Shown here: piece after piece, positions 53,331 through 63,887 of the stretch | How positions within the stretch are numbered: the stretch's first letter is position 1 | Layout: every line of letters starts with the position of its first letter | From: Pseudo-nitzschia pungens | Taxonomy: Eukaryota > Bacillariophyta > Bacillariophyceae > Bacillariales > Bacillariaceae | DNA: 64,000 bases | Direction of reading: 5' to 3' | NCBI GenBank assembly: GCA_037355855.1 | Contig: CM074758.1 | Span: 5,925,001-5,989,000 of the forward strand | Notes under the pieces: generated by a model | Seen by the model: only the letters and a program-made list of their open reading frames with translations | Told to the model about the DNA's origin: nothing | Database searches by the model: none | Translations under genes and position numbers: made by a program

Positions 53331-53985
53331 GGTGTAACATCCATTGCTGCAGCTTCTCTAGCAAGATTGTACCCCACAACAAAATGTTTCACTCCAGCAA
53401 GGTTTGGCTCCTTCCCAAATCCATGGCAATTGATTACATTTTCCGAGATAAGGGGAGTGTCGATCATCACATTGTACTCTGGTAAAATGATGTAACCATC
53501 ATACCTAAGCTGCACTTGTCTGCTTATGACTTCGACGAAATAACGGTGGGACCTCATAACCTCCTGCTTTTGGTTATCAAAAATGCAGCCGTGACAGACT
53601 GAAACCTGACTCTGGTTGTTAATCAATGCATTTTTCATCTGATGGATTTCATCTGGCAGATCGATGCTATCACTAGTCTTTTTTTCTATGAGTCTAAAAA
53701 TAGACCTCAGGCATTTCCTGCATGAAAATTTGTTACACCTTGTGAAACAATTCCATCAGAGGTGTGTCGACAATTTCTAGTGCCCTTCTTCCCCCTTGTA
53801 CTTGCCTGCGTCAACGTCGCTATGCAACCCAAATTGCACCAGCACGTATTGTCCTTGCTCTTCTGCTCGTCCTTTCTCCTGAACCTCTCCTGCCTGATCT
53901 GCTTGTTTTCAACAATGTCAGTCCCAATTTTTTGTTCTTCTTGGAAGATGTGGATCGTGTCATTCTTTTCGCGCCTCTTTGTCAT
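53331..53985 (-). pseudogene. E accessory gene 2, 5' part (copy 2)
   Basis: The likely start is ATG 53985 (MTKRREKNDTIHIFQEEQKI). A Cys cluster (NTCWCNLGCIA) is followed by a one-base frame break near 53723. It then continues in another frame with a second cluster (CNKFSCRKC), later VCHGCIFDNQ and a globular region ending REAAAMDVTPY at the copia site. The cysteines suggest a zinc-binding N-terminus, which would suit a DNA-binding protein, but I cannot assign a family. The frame break plus the copia insertion inactivate this copy, and copy 1 lacks this half. Confidence 0.65.
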
Positions 53986-54680
53986 CCTTTAAATCGTCGT
54001 CGCTATTCGTTTCGATCGTTTTGTCATTGTCCTTGAAATTGTCGTTGCTCTTCGCACCGATCACTTTCGTCTTTGTTGTCGTCCCTGAAATCGTCAGCGA
54101 TCTTCGCTTCGATTGTATTCGTCGTCGTCCCTGAAATCGTCTTCGCTTTTGGCTTCGATCGTCTTTGTCGTCGTCGTTGAACCTTCGATTGCAATACGTC
54201 GTTGATCGCAATTCGTCGTCTCTCCTATCTTCGATCGCAATTCGTCGTCTCTCCTGGCTTTGTCGTCTCTTCTAGCTTCGTCGTCTCTTCTAGCTTCGAT
54301 CGGAATTGGTCGATTTTAAAGTGTTCGATTTTAAGTCGTCGTCTCTCCTGGCTCTGAACGGAATTGGTCGATCGTAAATCGTCGTCTCTCCTGGCTTCGT
54401 CGTCTCTTCTAGCTTCGATAGGAATTGGTCGATTTTAAAGTGTTCGTTTCGATCGTTTTGTCGTTGTCCTTGAAATCGTCGTTGCTCTTCGCACCGATCA
54501 CTTTCGTCTTCGTCGTCGTCCCTGAAATCGTCGGCGCTCTTCGCTTCGATTGTATTCGTCGTTGTCCCAGAAATCGTCTGCGCTCTTCGCTTCGATCGTC
54601 TTTGGCCTCGTTGTTGAAATCGTCGTTGCTATTCGCCCCGATCGTTGCTCTGCGTTTTGATCGTGTTCGTTGTCAAGCAG
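53986..54680. repeat. TCGTCG minisatellite upstream of gene 2 (copy 2)
   Basis: Repeats of TTCGATCGTTTTGTC, GAAATCGTCGTTGCTCTTCG and CGTCGTCTCTCCTGGCTTCG lie over the presumed promoter side of gene 2. A roughly 200-bp portion is duplicated (compare 54000-54180 with 54445-54610). It is absent from copy 1, which has the internal deletion. Confidence 0.75.
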
Positions 54681-54840
54681 TGGTTAGATGCGAAAAATGT
54701 TAGTACTAGTAATGAGTCTAAATCAAACATGCACAATACACCTACATCTTAAAAGCAGAAAATACGAGAATATTTTTAGGGAACTATGCATACATTTTCT
54801 GATCGTTCTGGTTGTCGGTCACCTCTGTTCAGATCGTCGT
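54681..54840. other. Spacer, nothing recognised
   Basis: A short non-repeat stretch between two repeat blocks; no supported gene. Confidence 0.4.
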
Positions 54841-55435
54841 CGTCACTATTTGTTTTGTGAATGTACAAAATAAACAACAGGCAGTTAGTCGTCATCGTCG
54901 GCCCGGTTGGCATCGTCGTCTCTCTCTGTTCCGAACGGTATTCAATTACGGTACCTTTTAGTGTCGTCGTCTTTGTTGCGAACGTCGTCGTTGTTCCTCT
55001 TCTCTCCGAACCCTCCTGTGTGAGTGTACAAAATAAACAACAGGCGGTTAGTCGTCATCGTCATCGTCGTCATCGTCGTCCCACTTGTTATCGTCATTCT
55101 TCGCTGTCTTGATCGGTATTCAATTACAGTACCTTTTAGTGTCGTCGATCTTCGTTGTCCCGATCGTTGTCGTCGTTCCTCTTTGCTCCGATCTCTCCTG
55201 TGTGAATGTACAAAATAAACAAAAGGCGGTTAGTCGTCATTATCGTGTCCCCGTCGTCGTCTTACCAGTGGTCGTCGTCCTGGTTGTCGACGATTCGCTC
55301 GTCGTCATCGTCCCTCCCTGTCACGATTGGTATTCAATTACAGTACCTTTTAGTGTCGTTGTTCCGATCGTCGTCGTTGTTCTTCCGATCGTCGTCGTCG
55401 TCCTCTGGAGGTTCGTTCGCGCGTTGTACTCGTAG
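54841..55435. repeat. About 175-bp tandem repeats, three units
   Basis: The word GTACAAAATAAACAACAGGC with GGTTAGTCGTCATCG recurs near 54860, 55027 and 55209. Each is followed by GTCGTC runs and by GGTATTCAATTACAGTACCT. Open frames here come from the repeat. Confidence 0.75.
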
Positions 55436-56030
55436 ATATCTGGGTAAGCCAGATGACCCAAGGTCTGCAGCCCACCCTATCTTGATAGCAAAAGATAACA
55501 GCAAGGATTTCAAGAATGGCCAGTTCTATACTTTCTTTGCCATTTGTCTCTCCAAGATGGTACCAGGCGCCTTGATCCCACTTTAAACTGGTCCGGCCAG
55601 AAAATTCCAACACTGAAACGTAATTGAAAATTATGACACATCCTGTACGAGGGAGATGTGGGGCGGAAAATAAACACCGCGATAAACACCGCGATGATGA
55701 CGTACTTTACAGTAGGCTACGGTACCGGGTGTACAGACTACGTGAAAAAATGACATCAGTGTACGTAACTTCCACTAGGAACTCTACATGCTGATCAGTA
55801 CAACAAAAAACGACTGGTGTGTAGAGGCTTGTACGCAGGGGATGTGTAGGTTTCCAGTACTGTGTACACTGTACGTACGGTACTGGTACAAATCTTTTGG
55901 CGCGAAGTGGTTGTTGGTTGTCCAGGGTTGGTATGTATGGTATTAACCTTAGCATCATAATATTGCCCACTGTTGTATGTTGATATCATCCGTCGTGTGT
56001 AATCGCGCACTATTATGATGGTACCAAATA
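55436..56030. other. Spacer in E copy 2; one weak coding-like patch
   Basis: A plus-strand patch near 55440-55586 reads protein-like in one frame (AKDNSKDFKNGQFYTFFAIC, then stop at 55584-55586). It is preceded only by repeats and has no start of its own. The rest is non-coding. Confidence 0.3.
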
Positions 56031-56375
56031 ATATTACAGCCTAGTGCTAGCAACATACAGTAGGCACTAATGTTGCTGGCACTAGGCTGTAACATTATGT
56101 ACTAGCATCAGGCTGTAATGTTATTTGCTAGCAACATAATAGTGCCGAACTGTATGTTGCTAGCAGTAGGCTGTGATATTATTTGCTAGCAACATATTGG
56201 TGCCCACTGTATGTTGCTAGGAGTAGGCTGTAACATTATTTGCTAGCATCATAATACTGCCCACTGTATGTTGCTAGGAGTAGGCTGTAACATTATTTGC
56301 TAGCATCATAATACTGCCCACTGTATGTTGCTAGCACTAGGCTGTAATATTATTTGCTAGCATCATAATAGTGCG
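56030..56375. repeat. 57-bp tandem repeat array
   Basis: TGCCCACTGTATGTTGCTAG starts units at about 56201, 56258 and 56315, exactly 57 bp apart, with diverged units before and after. Each contains GCTGTAACATTATTTGCTAG. No coding potential. Confidence 0.85.
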
Positions 56376-57147
56376 CAACGTGGTGGTTCTTGGTTCTTGG
56401 CCTGGTCGTCTGTATGATGTTGCTAGTATGTACCGTACATATCACCTTGTGCTACGTGTACATACTAGTAGTGCCGTGGGTAGCACCAACCAGTGCCTGA
56501 TATTAGTATTAGTAGCAAAATAATATTGCCTAATATTACTACTAGTAGCAAAATAATAGCGCCGGTGCTACAAGCCTCTTTGATGTTAGTAAAAGCTAAA
56601 TAATAGTGTGTTAAGCCTGTATGCTACTAGTGCCCATGGGTGCATGCCAATCCTGCTGTATGCTAAGCCTGTATACTAAGCCTGTATGCTAAGCCTGTAT
56701 GGAGATTAGCACCCCTTATAGCCTGTATGCGAAGCCTATATACTACTAGTGCCCATTCCCATTATTGGATGGTGCTACTACGGTACATTTTAACACGATG
56801 CCAACAGAAAGTGGTGGGAGTAACATTGATTTCTTTGCAAACCAATACGTTACTCCTATTATTATTATTACCCCCTAAACAAAACCTTGCCCACGACGCA
56901 TGACCGACCCTTGACTGTTAGTAGTGCCTATGGACAACGGTTTTTTTTTCAGTTTCCAAAACATTCAGTTCAAAGTTGTTTTGTTCCACGGTGCAAAAAA
57001 GGATCACATCGTGTTTACATTTTAAACCTTTTGAGATCAATTGTTACAATCAAGCAATTGCCTAATGAATTCATGCTTCGGAGCCTTCAAGATGAACAAA
57101 CATAATTTCCATTTTCATACAGGAGCATCAGTTCACTGTGAAACATC
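56376..57147. other. Region upstream of gene 3 (copy 2)
   Basis: It contains short repeats (CTAAGCCTGTATGCTA, near 56590-56720) and an ATT run (56857-56870). A strong acceptor-like TTTTTTTTTCAG (about 56941-56952) is followed by a short frame with CFVPRCKKGSHRVY. It may include an upstream exon or the promoter of gene 3; neither can be shown. Confidence 0.35.
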
Positions 57148-59820
57148 ATGGCAAGGAACAAGAGGAATAGAAATTCACCATCCCGTCGGTCTGGAAATCC
57201 ACCTCGGTCCATACGGCGACGAACAACAAATGCTCCGAGAAGATCACCCCGTTCACCCCCCGAACGAAACTATCAGGAGGATCCATCTAGCAGTGATGAT
57301 GCTGCTGAACCAGTACCTGATGGTGACCAATATGTACCTCCCTCAGCATCGGAGAATGAGGAGGAACTTGAGCAAGATTCCACTGACACTGAACAACCCC
57401 AACAAGAGAATGAGGAGGAACTTGAGCAAGATTCCACTGACACTGAACAACCCCAACAAGAGAATGAGGAGGAACTTGAGCAAGATTCCACCGACACTGA
57501 AGAATCTTCTGATGGAGAATCGGAAAGTGAGAACAAAGACAGTGAATCGCAAAGTGAGAATGAAGACAGTGAGGATGAAGACAACGACCGGGAATTAGAG
57601 AGTGACACCCATCCGCGAATGCCCGACTTCCCATGGGAAAAAACGACGGAACAACCAAAACAAATCCTACTGCCGTCGTGGGTAAGGGAACCGACGATCC
57701 CGAAGATAACGAAGGCGAAGATGATGAACAAAATAAAACTAATCCTGTCGTCGTGGCTAGGGGAATCGACGATCCTGCGGATAGCGAAGAGGATGCAAAA
57801 AATAAAACTAATCCTGCTGTCGGGGCTAAGGGAACCAACAATCCTGACAATGACCAAGACTGGGTAAGTGAGATAACACATTTCACTCTGCAGGATGTTC
57901 TTCACCATCCTCCGGCCGGGGCAAACAACCGAAAGACCAACAATCCTGACAATGACCAAGACTGGGTGAGTGAGATAACAAATATCACTTTGCAGGATGT
58001 TCTTCGCCATCCTCCGGCCGGGGCAAACAACCGAAAGACCAACAATTCTTTCGGGGCTCGCGGTGCCGACAATTTGAGCGAGGACGAAGACAAGGACCGA
58101 AACGAAAACAAAGATAATGACGACGATTCGAGCGAGGACGAAGACAAGGACCAAAAAGAAAAGAAAGACGAAAACCAAAATAATTCCGTCAACCGAAATA
58201 ATTCGACAAACGATGCCGAAGAAGACGATGGGGGTGGGGAAGTCGACGGTCCTAAAGCGAACAAAGCCACAAACCGAAACAAAGACATCGGGGGTGGGGA
58301 AGACGACGGTCTTAGTGGTGCCGACGATTCGAGCCAGGACGAAGACAAGGACCGAAACGAAAAGAAAGATAATGACGACGATTCGAGCGAGGACGAAGAC
58401 TCAAGCCAGGACAAAGACAAGGACCGAAACGAAAAGAAAGATAATGACGACGATTCGAGCGAGGACGAAGACAAGGACCGAAAGGAAAAGAAAGATAATC
58501 CTCCCGTCGGGGCCAAGGGCAACGACGACCGAAAAACCAACAATTCTTTCGAGGCTCGTGGTGCCAACGATTTGAGCGAGGACGACGATTCGAGCAAAAA
58601 CGACGACAAAAACGAAAACCAAAACGAAAACGGTGATGATGTTGGCGGGACTGGTGAAGTCGACGATCCCACCAGCGATGATGAAGACAAAAACCAAAAT
58701 AATTCAGTCAACCAAAATAATTCGACGAACGATGCCGAAGCCAACGACAGGGGTGGGGAAGACGACGATCCTAAAGCGAACGAAGCCACAAACCGAAAAA
58801 AAGCCATCGGGGCTGTGGAGGACGACGTCCCTAAAGCGAACGAAGCCACAAACCCAAACAAACAAAAAAAAAACTCGACTATAACAATAAACAGGTACGG
58901 ATTGAACGCAGGCTCGGCCGCAAACAAACTACAAAGCCAGATAGTGCCAAGAAGATGAAAGACAAAGGCGTTAGAGGAAAGGTAAAAACGGTTGCAAAAA
59001 ACGTAAAAGAACTTCAGTTTTGCAGCACCTATGGGGATATGGATAAGCAAGAAGAAAGTCCCGGCTTTATTAACTTTTTGGGTTCCTACGACGACATCAT
59101 TCCGAGAACAAGTACTAAATCAAATTTTGAGTCCGATTGGGACTATCAGAGAAAGAAAGGACCAAAACTCACATTTCTGGTTGATCCCGCTTTCGACCTA
59201 TATAGAGAAAGAATCGGTGATCAATTAATCAATGCTGGCAATTGGTTTAAGGAGAACAAATGTAAAGAGACAGGACCATATCACACACAAACTGTGGAAG
59301 ATTATTTCGATAGGAACTTCGGTGGTGCTTCGACGGCAACGAATGAGAATAACATACCTAAGGATATAAAGAATGCCGCCCCCTCTGTAATAGAAAAGTT
59401 GACGGAGAAACAAATGGAACAGATCATTCAGGAGGAGACTAAGGGTATGACAATGGAAGAAAAAGGGTTGTTCTGACGCTCGGTGAATGCTGTGATGGAT
59501 AAGCAGCAGTGCGAACGCTACAAGAACAAAGGGAATGGTGCGGTCTGTGAAGGGAAAAAAAATTGTTTCGAAATCGCCCACAAGAACGTCAACCATAAAA
59601 GAAGGGAGGATGAGAAGAAGAAATTAGCAAGCCTCGGTAATAGTGTTCAAAACATGGAACAGGAGACTGAACAAGACAGAGAGAAAAAGAAGAAAAGGAA
59701 AAAAAAGGGAAGAGGATGCAAAACTCAACGTCCAACCTTCCACCTCATATGAAGAAGCATCCTCCACCAGGACCACCAAAGCCAGGGAAAAAGCCGCCAG
59801 CAGGGGCACAACAGAAGTAG
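57148..59820 (+). pseudogene. E accessory gene 3, frameshifted (copy 2)
   Basis: ATG 57148 opens an Arg/Pro-rich basic N-terminus, then three near-identical acidic repeats (ENEEELEQDSTDTEQPQQ). The frame shifts at an A6 run near 57641, continues through many Asp/Glu/Lys/Asn repeats (DDDSSEDEDKDRNEKKD type) to 58950, and shifts again at an A10 run near 58866. It enters the conserved C-terminal domain (KDKGVRGKVKTVAKNVKELQ; FINFLGSYDDIIPRTSTKSN; FLVDPAFDLYRERIGDQ), which is cut by TGA 59474-59476. A Cys/His-containing piece and a Lys-rich tail follow, with one more shift before TAG 59820. It is not recognised. A 102-bp tandem duplication lies at about 57840-58043. Confidence 0.65.
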
Positions 59821-59974
59821 GATTCTGCTTCCGCGAAATTTGGTACACCCAAGAAAAGTAAGACACAGGGCGTGTAATGGAATATTATAAAACATAGTAC
59901 TATGTGATTTGGTAATTTTATCTAGTAAATCCTGAATTATTGGTGATTTTTGAATACTTCTTTTTGAATAGTCT

Positions 59975-60800
59975 AAATAATGGTCAGTATATGCATCTGT
60001 TAGAATACTAAAAAGGAATAATCTTGCTACCAATTATATTTTGGATGTAAGTTCTGATTTCTCAGAAACATTCTCAGTACCCGAATTTTCACCACAGAAT
60101 GTGCATATTTCCTGTGGATGGGTCAAATTGTCCTAGTTTTTTTTAATTCCACACTGAATAATGGTCAGTATATGCATCTGTTAGAATACTAAAAGGGAAT
60201 AAACTTGCTACCAATTATATTTTGGATGTAAGTTCTGATTTCTCAGAAACATTCTCAGTACCCGAATTTTCACCACAGAATGTGCATATTTCCTGTGGAT
60301 GGGTCAAATTGTCCTAGATTTTTTGTGTTCCGCACTGAATAATGGTCAGTATATGCATCTATTAGAATACTAAAAAGGGAATAAACTGGCTACCAGTTAT
60401 ATTTTGGATGTAAGTTCTGATTTCTCAGAAAAAGAATTCACAGTACCCAAATTTTCACCACAGAATGTGCATATTTCCTGTGGATGGGTCAAATTGTCCT
60501 ACTAGATTTTTTTTATTCCGCACTGAATAATGGTCAGTATATGCATCTATTAGAATACTAAAAAGGGAAAAAACTGACTACATGTTATATTTTGGTTGTA
60601 AGTTCTGATTTCTCAGAAAAATTCTCTGTACCCGAATTTACACCACAGCAGAATGTGCATATTTCCTGTGGATGGGTCTGATTGTACTAGATTTTTTGTA
60701 TTCCACACCGAATAATGGTCAGTATATCCATCTATTAGAATACTAAAAAAGGAATAAACTGGGCGCCACATATATTTTGGATGTGACACTTGCTTTGTAA
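59975..60800. repeat. 181-188-bp tandem repeats, E copy 2
   Basis: TGGTCAGTATATGCATCTAT starts units at about 59981, 60162, 60343, 60531 and 60716, spaced 181, 181, 188 and 185 bp. It matches the array of copy 1 (35780-36860) and sits in the same place between genes 3 and 4. Confidence 0.88.
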
Positions 60801-60984
60801 AAATAATCCTCAGTTGACCAAAATCCACCCCAAAATATGCTTTTTTCCTGAACGGGGATCGTACTGACCAGTTTTTTCTTGTCTTAGAGTGTTAAAAATG
60901 CACGGATACACAAGTGGCTATGTAAGATAATGGTGATTGTTTGGTTACTAGTATGTCCAAGAATATAAAATAGAATAAAGCAGG

Positions 60985-61194
60985 ATGAAAAATTTGACAA
61001 AAAAAGTAGTAGTCCAGCCCATTGGCAAAGAAAAATATAATTCTTGTGAAGGATTCCATCCTACCACATCTGACCCTTATGACCATAATGCTACCACAGA
61101 GACGGTACGATCCTTTTGTTCTAACCATGGATATTGTCATTATATATTTGAATCTATCACTGCCGGTACTACTGCACGTACGCGTAGTAGTTGA
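60985..61194 (+). other. Small conserved ORF upstream of gene 4 (copy 2)
   Basis: This 69-codon partner of 36961-37170 has the same start and length and six or so amino-acid differences. Its status as a gene is uncertain. Confidence 0.25.
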
Positions 61195-61543
61195 ACTTCT
61201 GCTACTGCTGGTATACTTATGTAGTAGTACTACTACTAGTATTTTTTTCCTACTGTACAGCAGGGAATAGTAGAGCAAAAAATAAAATCAGAAGTGAATA
61301 TGGGTACAGTAGAGAATGAACAGAGATGTGCACAGGTGGATAGAAAAAAAATTATGGCGCGGGTGGAAATCCTCTTAAACATTTGGCCACGTCACCTACA
61401 ATTTCCATAGTGAAGTGTATGCCATTACAAGTTGCGGGGATGGTGGGTGGAAAATGATCAACAGGTTTTTTGTCAGTAGTGGAAAAACTGTGTTCACAAT
61501 TTTATGGCTTCACATATTTTTTTTACTTCCGACGCCCGAAAAA

Positions 61544-63145
61544 ATGCCTACCATATATGAAGAGTATCAGGAAATAACAAGCAAAGCACCCACCGATTGC
61601 AATGCACCAAGAAAGAATCGAAGTGAAAAAATTGTATCCAATGCTAATACAGGTGCTGATACTACTACTAGTACTACCACTACGAAATCGAACCCAAAGA
61701 CAAGTCGAAAACTACCACCCACCTCAGGTGGTGGAGGGGGAAGAAATAAAAAAAGCAAGAACAACCCGACCGAGGTTTTGGTTGGTACCACACCACCAAC
61801 CAACAAACCCGCCGCCGCCCCGGGTGTTGTTACACCGAGAACTATTACGACCGGCACCAAAATAACACCAAGACCCACCTACGAAGCATTGCTACAACAG
61901 CTAAAAGAGAGCCAGCAGATAGTAGCTTCTTTAGAGAGGGATGTGACAACACTGCGGGAGGATACAAAAAAAGAAGAGCCCACGCTGAAGGCAACTGAAA
62001 CAGGGAAGAAGCCAAAGCCACAGATGGTACAAACCGTAAGTGAAGCAAAATTAGAGATAACTAAGCTGCATTGGGATAAACTTAAGGAACATCAAAAAGA
62101 CGCGGGTTTGGAAGCACAGTTGACACTGCACATAAAAAAATAGGTGGTTTCGTAACTTGAAGTTTATTGTGGATGAGAATAAGGTCAAATCAATTTTGAA
62201 GAAAGCGATTGCGTCGAAAGCTGTGGTTCCGCCCCATGGTATTCCATTTCAAATTTTTTATGAGTTTAACAGGAGGTTGGTGTACAAGGGTGTTGCCACA
62301 CTGAGGCACAATGCTCAAACTTTGGCTAGAAAACACTATCTCGGTACGTGCTTACTAAGTGAATAAATTGGTTACTATTACTGCTTGGTGGTGATTGATG
62401 GTATATCCCCTGCTACTCTAACACTTTTTACTGCTGTGTAATCCTACTAGAGGACACACTCGATCGCGAAGGCATTGTGCCCGATTCGTTCCCGGGTAAA
62501 GTGGAGATTGTGATGCGGGAGAGTACTAGTAGTAGTGGAACTAGTAGTAGAAAGAAGCTGGGACTTAACCCAGAGTACAGAAGATATGACAACAACAGTG
62601 AAAATGAGGATTTTTATTACTTTGTGACTCGGATTCTATCAAGCATCTCTCCAATACAGAAGGACTACAGACACAGAAAGAAGACATGTTTGATAAGTGA
62701 AATATTCACAGTTACCAATGAAGCATTTGCATTGATGATGATTCATAATGAGTATGATGTTTGGGTGAATCATGTTGAGCAAAAAAGGAACGGCGGTGGC
62801 AGGATTGTGAGAAGGAGGAAGAAAAAGAAATTTTGTGACCAATACAGTGGAGAGCTGCAATTGTGGTCAAAGGAAGGTCTAGCACTGTTCAATAACTTGT
62901 GCAGGGAGATTGATGTGCTGAGGAAAGATCCGAGAACAGGTAGAGAATGTGAGGAAAGATTGAGAGAGAGGCTCCGTCGCGAGAGTGTAAACAATGACAA
63001 CAACAACAGTGTGTTCGATGCGGACTGGGTGCAGGAGGAAGAAGTTACTGAATACATTAGTCTGGAGCTACAAGCTTTGCTAGATGTAAATGTAGATGAG
63101 GAGGACTTTACTGGCAGTAACGATATCACGTTGGCCAATCTTTAA
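61544..63145 (+). pseudogene. E accessory gene 4, one-base frameshift (copy 2)
   Basis: It has the same layout as the intact copy: ATG 61544 (MPTIYEEYQE), a Gly/Thr-rich region, a coiled coil, an intron at 62344-62450 (GTACGT...CTACTAG, 107 bp), and exon 2 to TAA at 63145. An extra A in a run near 62135 (A7 versus A6 in copy 1) shifts the frame after LTLHIK and creates an immediate stop. Exon 2 remains open, with TNEAFALMMIHNEYDVWVN. The identical intron position and length in both copies supports real splicing in the ancestral element. Confidence 0.75.
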
Positions 63146-63179
63146 AAATCGTTTGATCGAACCAAAATTTGTGTGTGAG

Positions 63180-63300
63180 TGTGTGAGGAAGACGATCGAA
63201 GCGAAGAGCAACGACGACTTCAGGGAGGATGACGAGGGCGGTCGGAGCGAAGAGCAACGACGATTTCAATGACAACGAAGATTTCAAGGACGATGACTTC
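63180..63300. repeat. Minisatellite block downstream of gene 4 (copy 2)
   Basis: A short version of 39150-39410: GATCGAAGCGAAGAGCAACG and GACGACTTCAGGGAGGA units in the orientation opposite to the 44312-44880 block. Confidence 0.75.
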
Positions 63301-63863
63301 TTAATTTGTGTGTGAGTGTGTGAGAAAATTGAACAGAGAATAAACAATTATTAGAGTAGTATCAATATTTATCAAAAGAAAGACTTATATTTTGCATCAT
63401 AGTGTTTCAAAAAAAAAATTCATGGGGGTTGCGATTCCTGGGCTTCGGGTTATAATTGTGATTTTTGTGATGAATTTCTTGAGGGGTGTGATGGGAAATA
63501 CTTTGTGTCGGGATGAGAAATCAATTTTTGGGAGTGAATTTCTGCAACAGTCTCATAATATATAATGATGGTAGGGTCGGTAATAATGAGTCAGATTGAA
63601 AAAAAATTGGGGGAAGGGGGGAATTATTTTGAGAAAACAAATATTTTTTTTGAAAATGTTGATTAATTTGATTAAGTGACTGAAGAAAATATTTGAGTCT
63701 TACAAAAAAATTTGGGTCTTGTTTGAATTTTTTCTCTTTTTCTCGGAATTGAGGTAGTAACTGGGTCGCGATTGGGGTTGCGAATCGCGAGAGAGCTAGG
63801 AATCGAGCTACGTCAAAATGAGCCAGGAATAAATCGCGACCCCCCCAAATAAATTCTTGGGAG
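63301..63863. other. Right subterminal region, E copy 2
   Basis: AT-rich non-coding sequence ending in TCGCGA-containing words, nearly the same as 39411-39984. A minus-strand 60-codon frame near 63808-63990 crosses the element end and is chance. Confidence 0.5.
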
Positions 63864-63887
63864 GGGTCGCGAACCAGTTTTCGGACG
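63864..63887 (+). repeat. Right terminal inverted repeat, E copy 2
   Basis: The repeat ends GCGAACCAGTTTTCGGACG, the inverted match of 40648-40671, and is followed by target dinucleotide TG. Confidence 0.9.

Larger units (their letters stand above)
40648..63887 (+). mobile_element. Giant DNA transposon E, copy 2 (holds a nested Ty1/copia element)
   Basis: The termini CGTCCGAAAACTGGTTCGCG and its inverse (ending CCAGTTTTCGGACG at 63887) match each other over at least 24 bp. The target dinucleotide TG flanks both sides (40646-40647, 63888-63889), and removal restores the piggyBac coding frame. Order: transposase (+), minisatellite, gene 2 (-, split by copia), minisatellites and tandem repeats, gene 3 (+), 181-bp repeats, gene 4 (+), minisatellite. 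Without the copia insertion it is about 16.3 kb, which is large for a cut-and-paste element. Confidence 0.9.

Noticed and set aside
57630..57650. Programmed -1 frameshift at the A6 run in gene 3
   Set aside because: The bases do not form a proper slippery heptamer in the zero frame, and a second shift at A10 plus a stop follow; mutation or homopolymer error is simpler.
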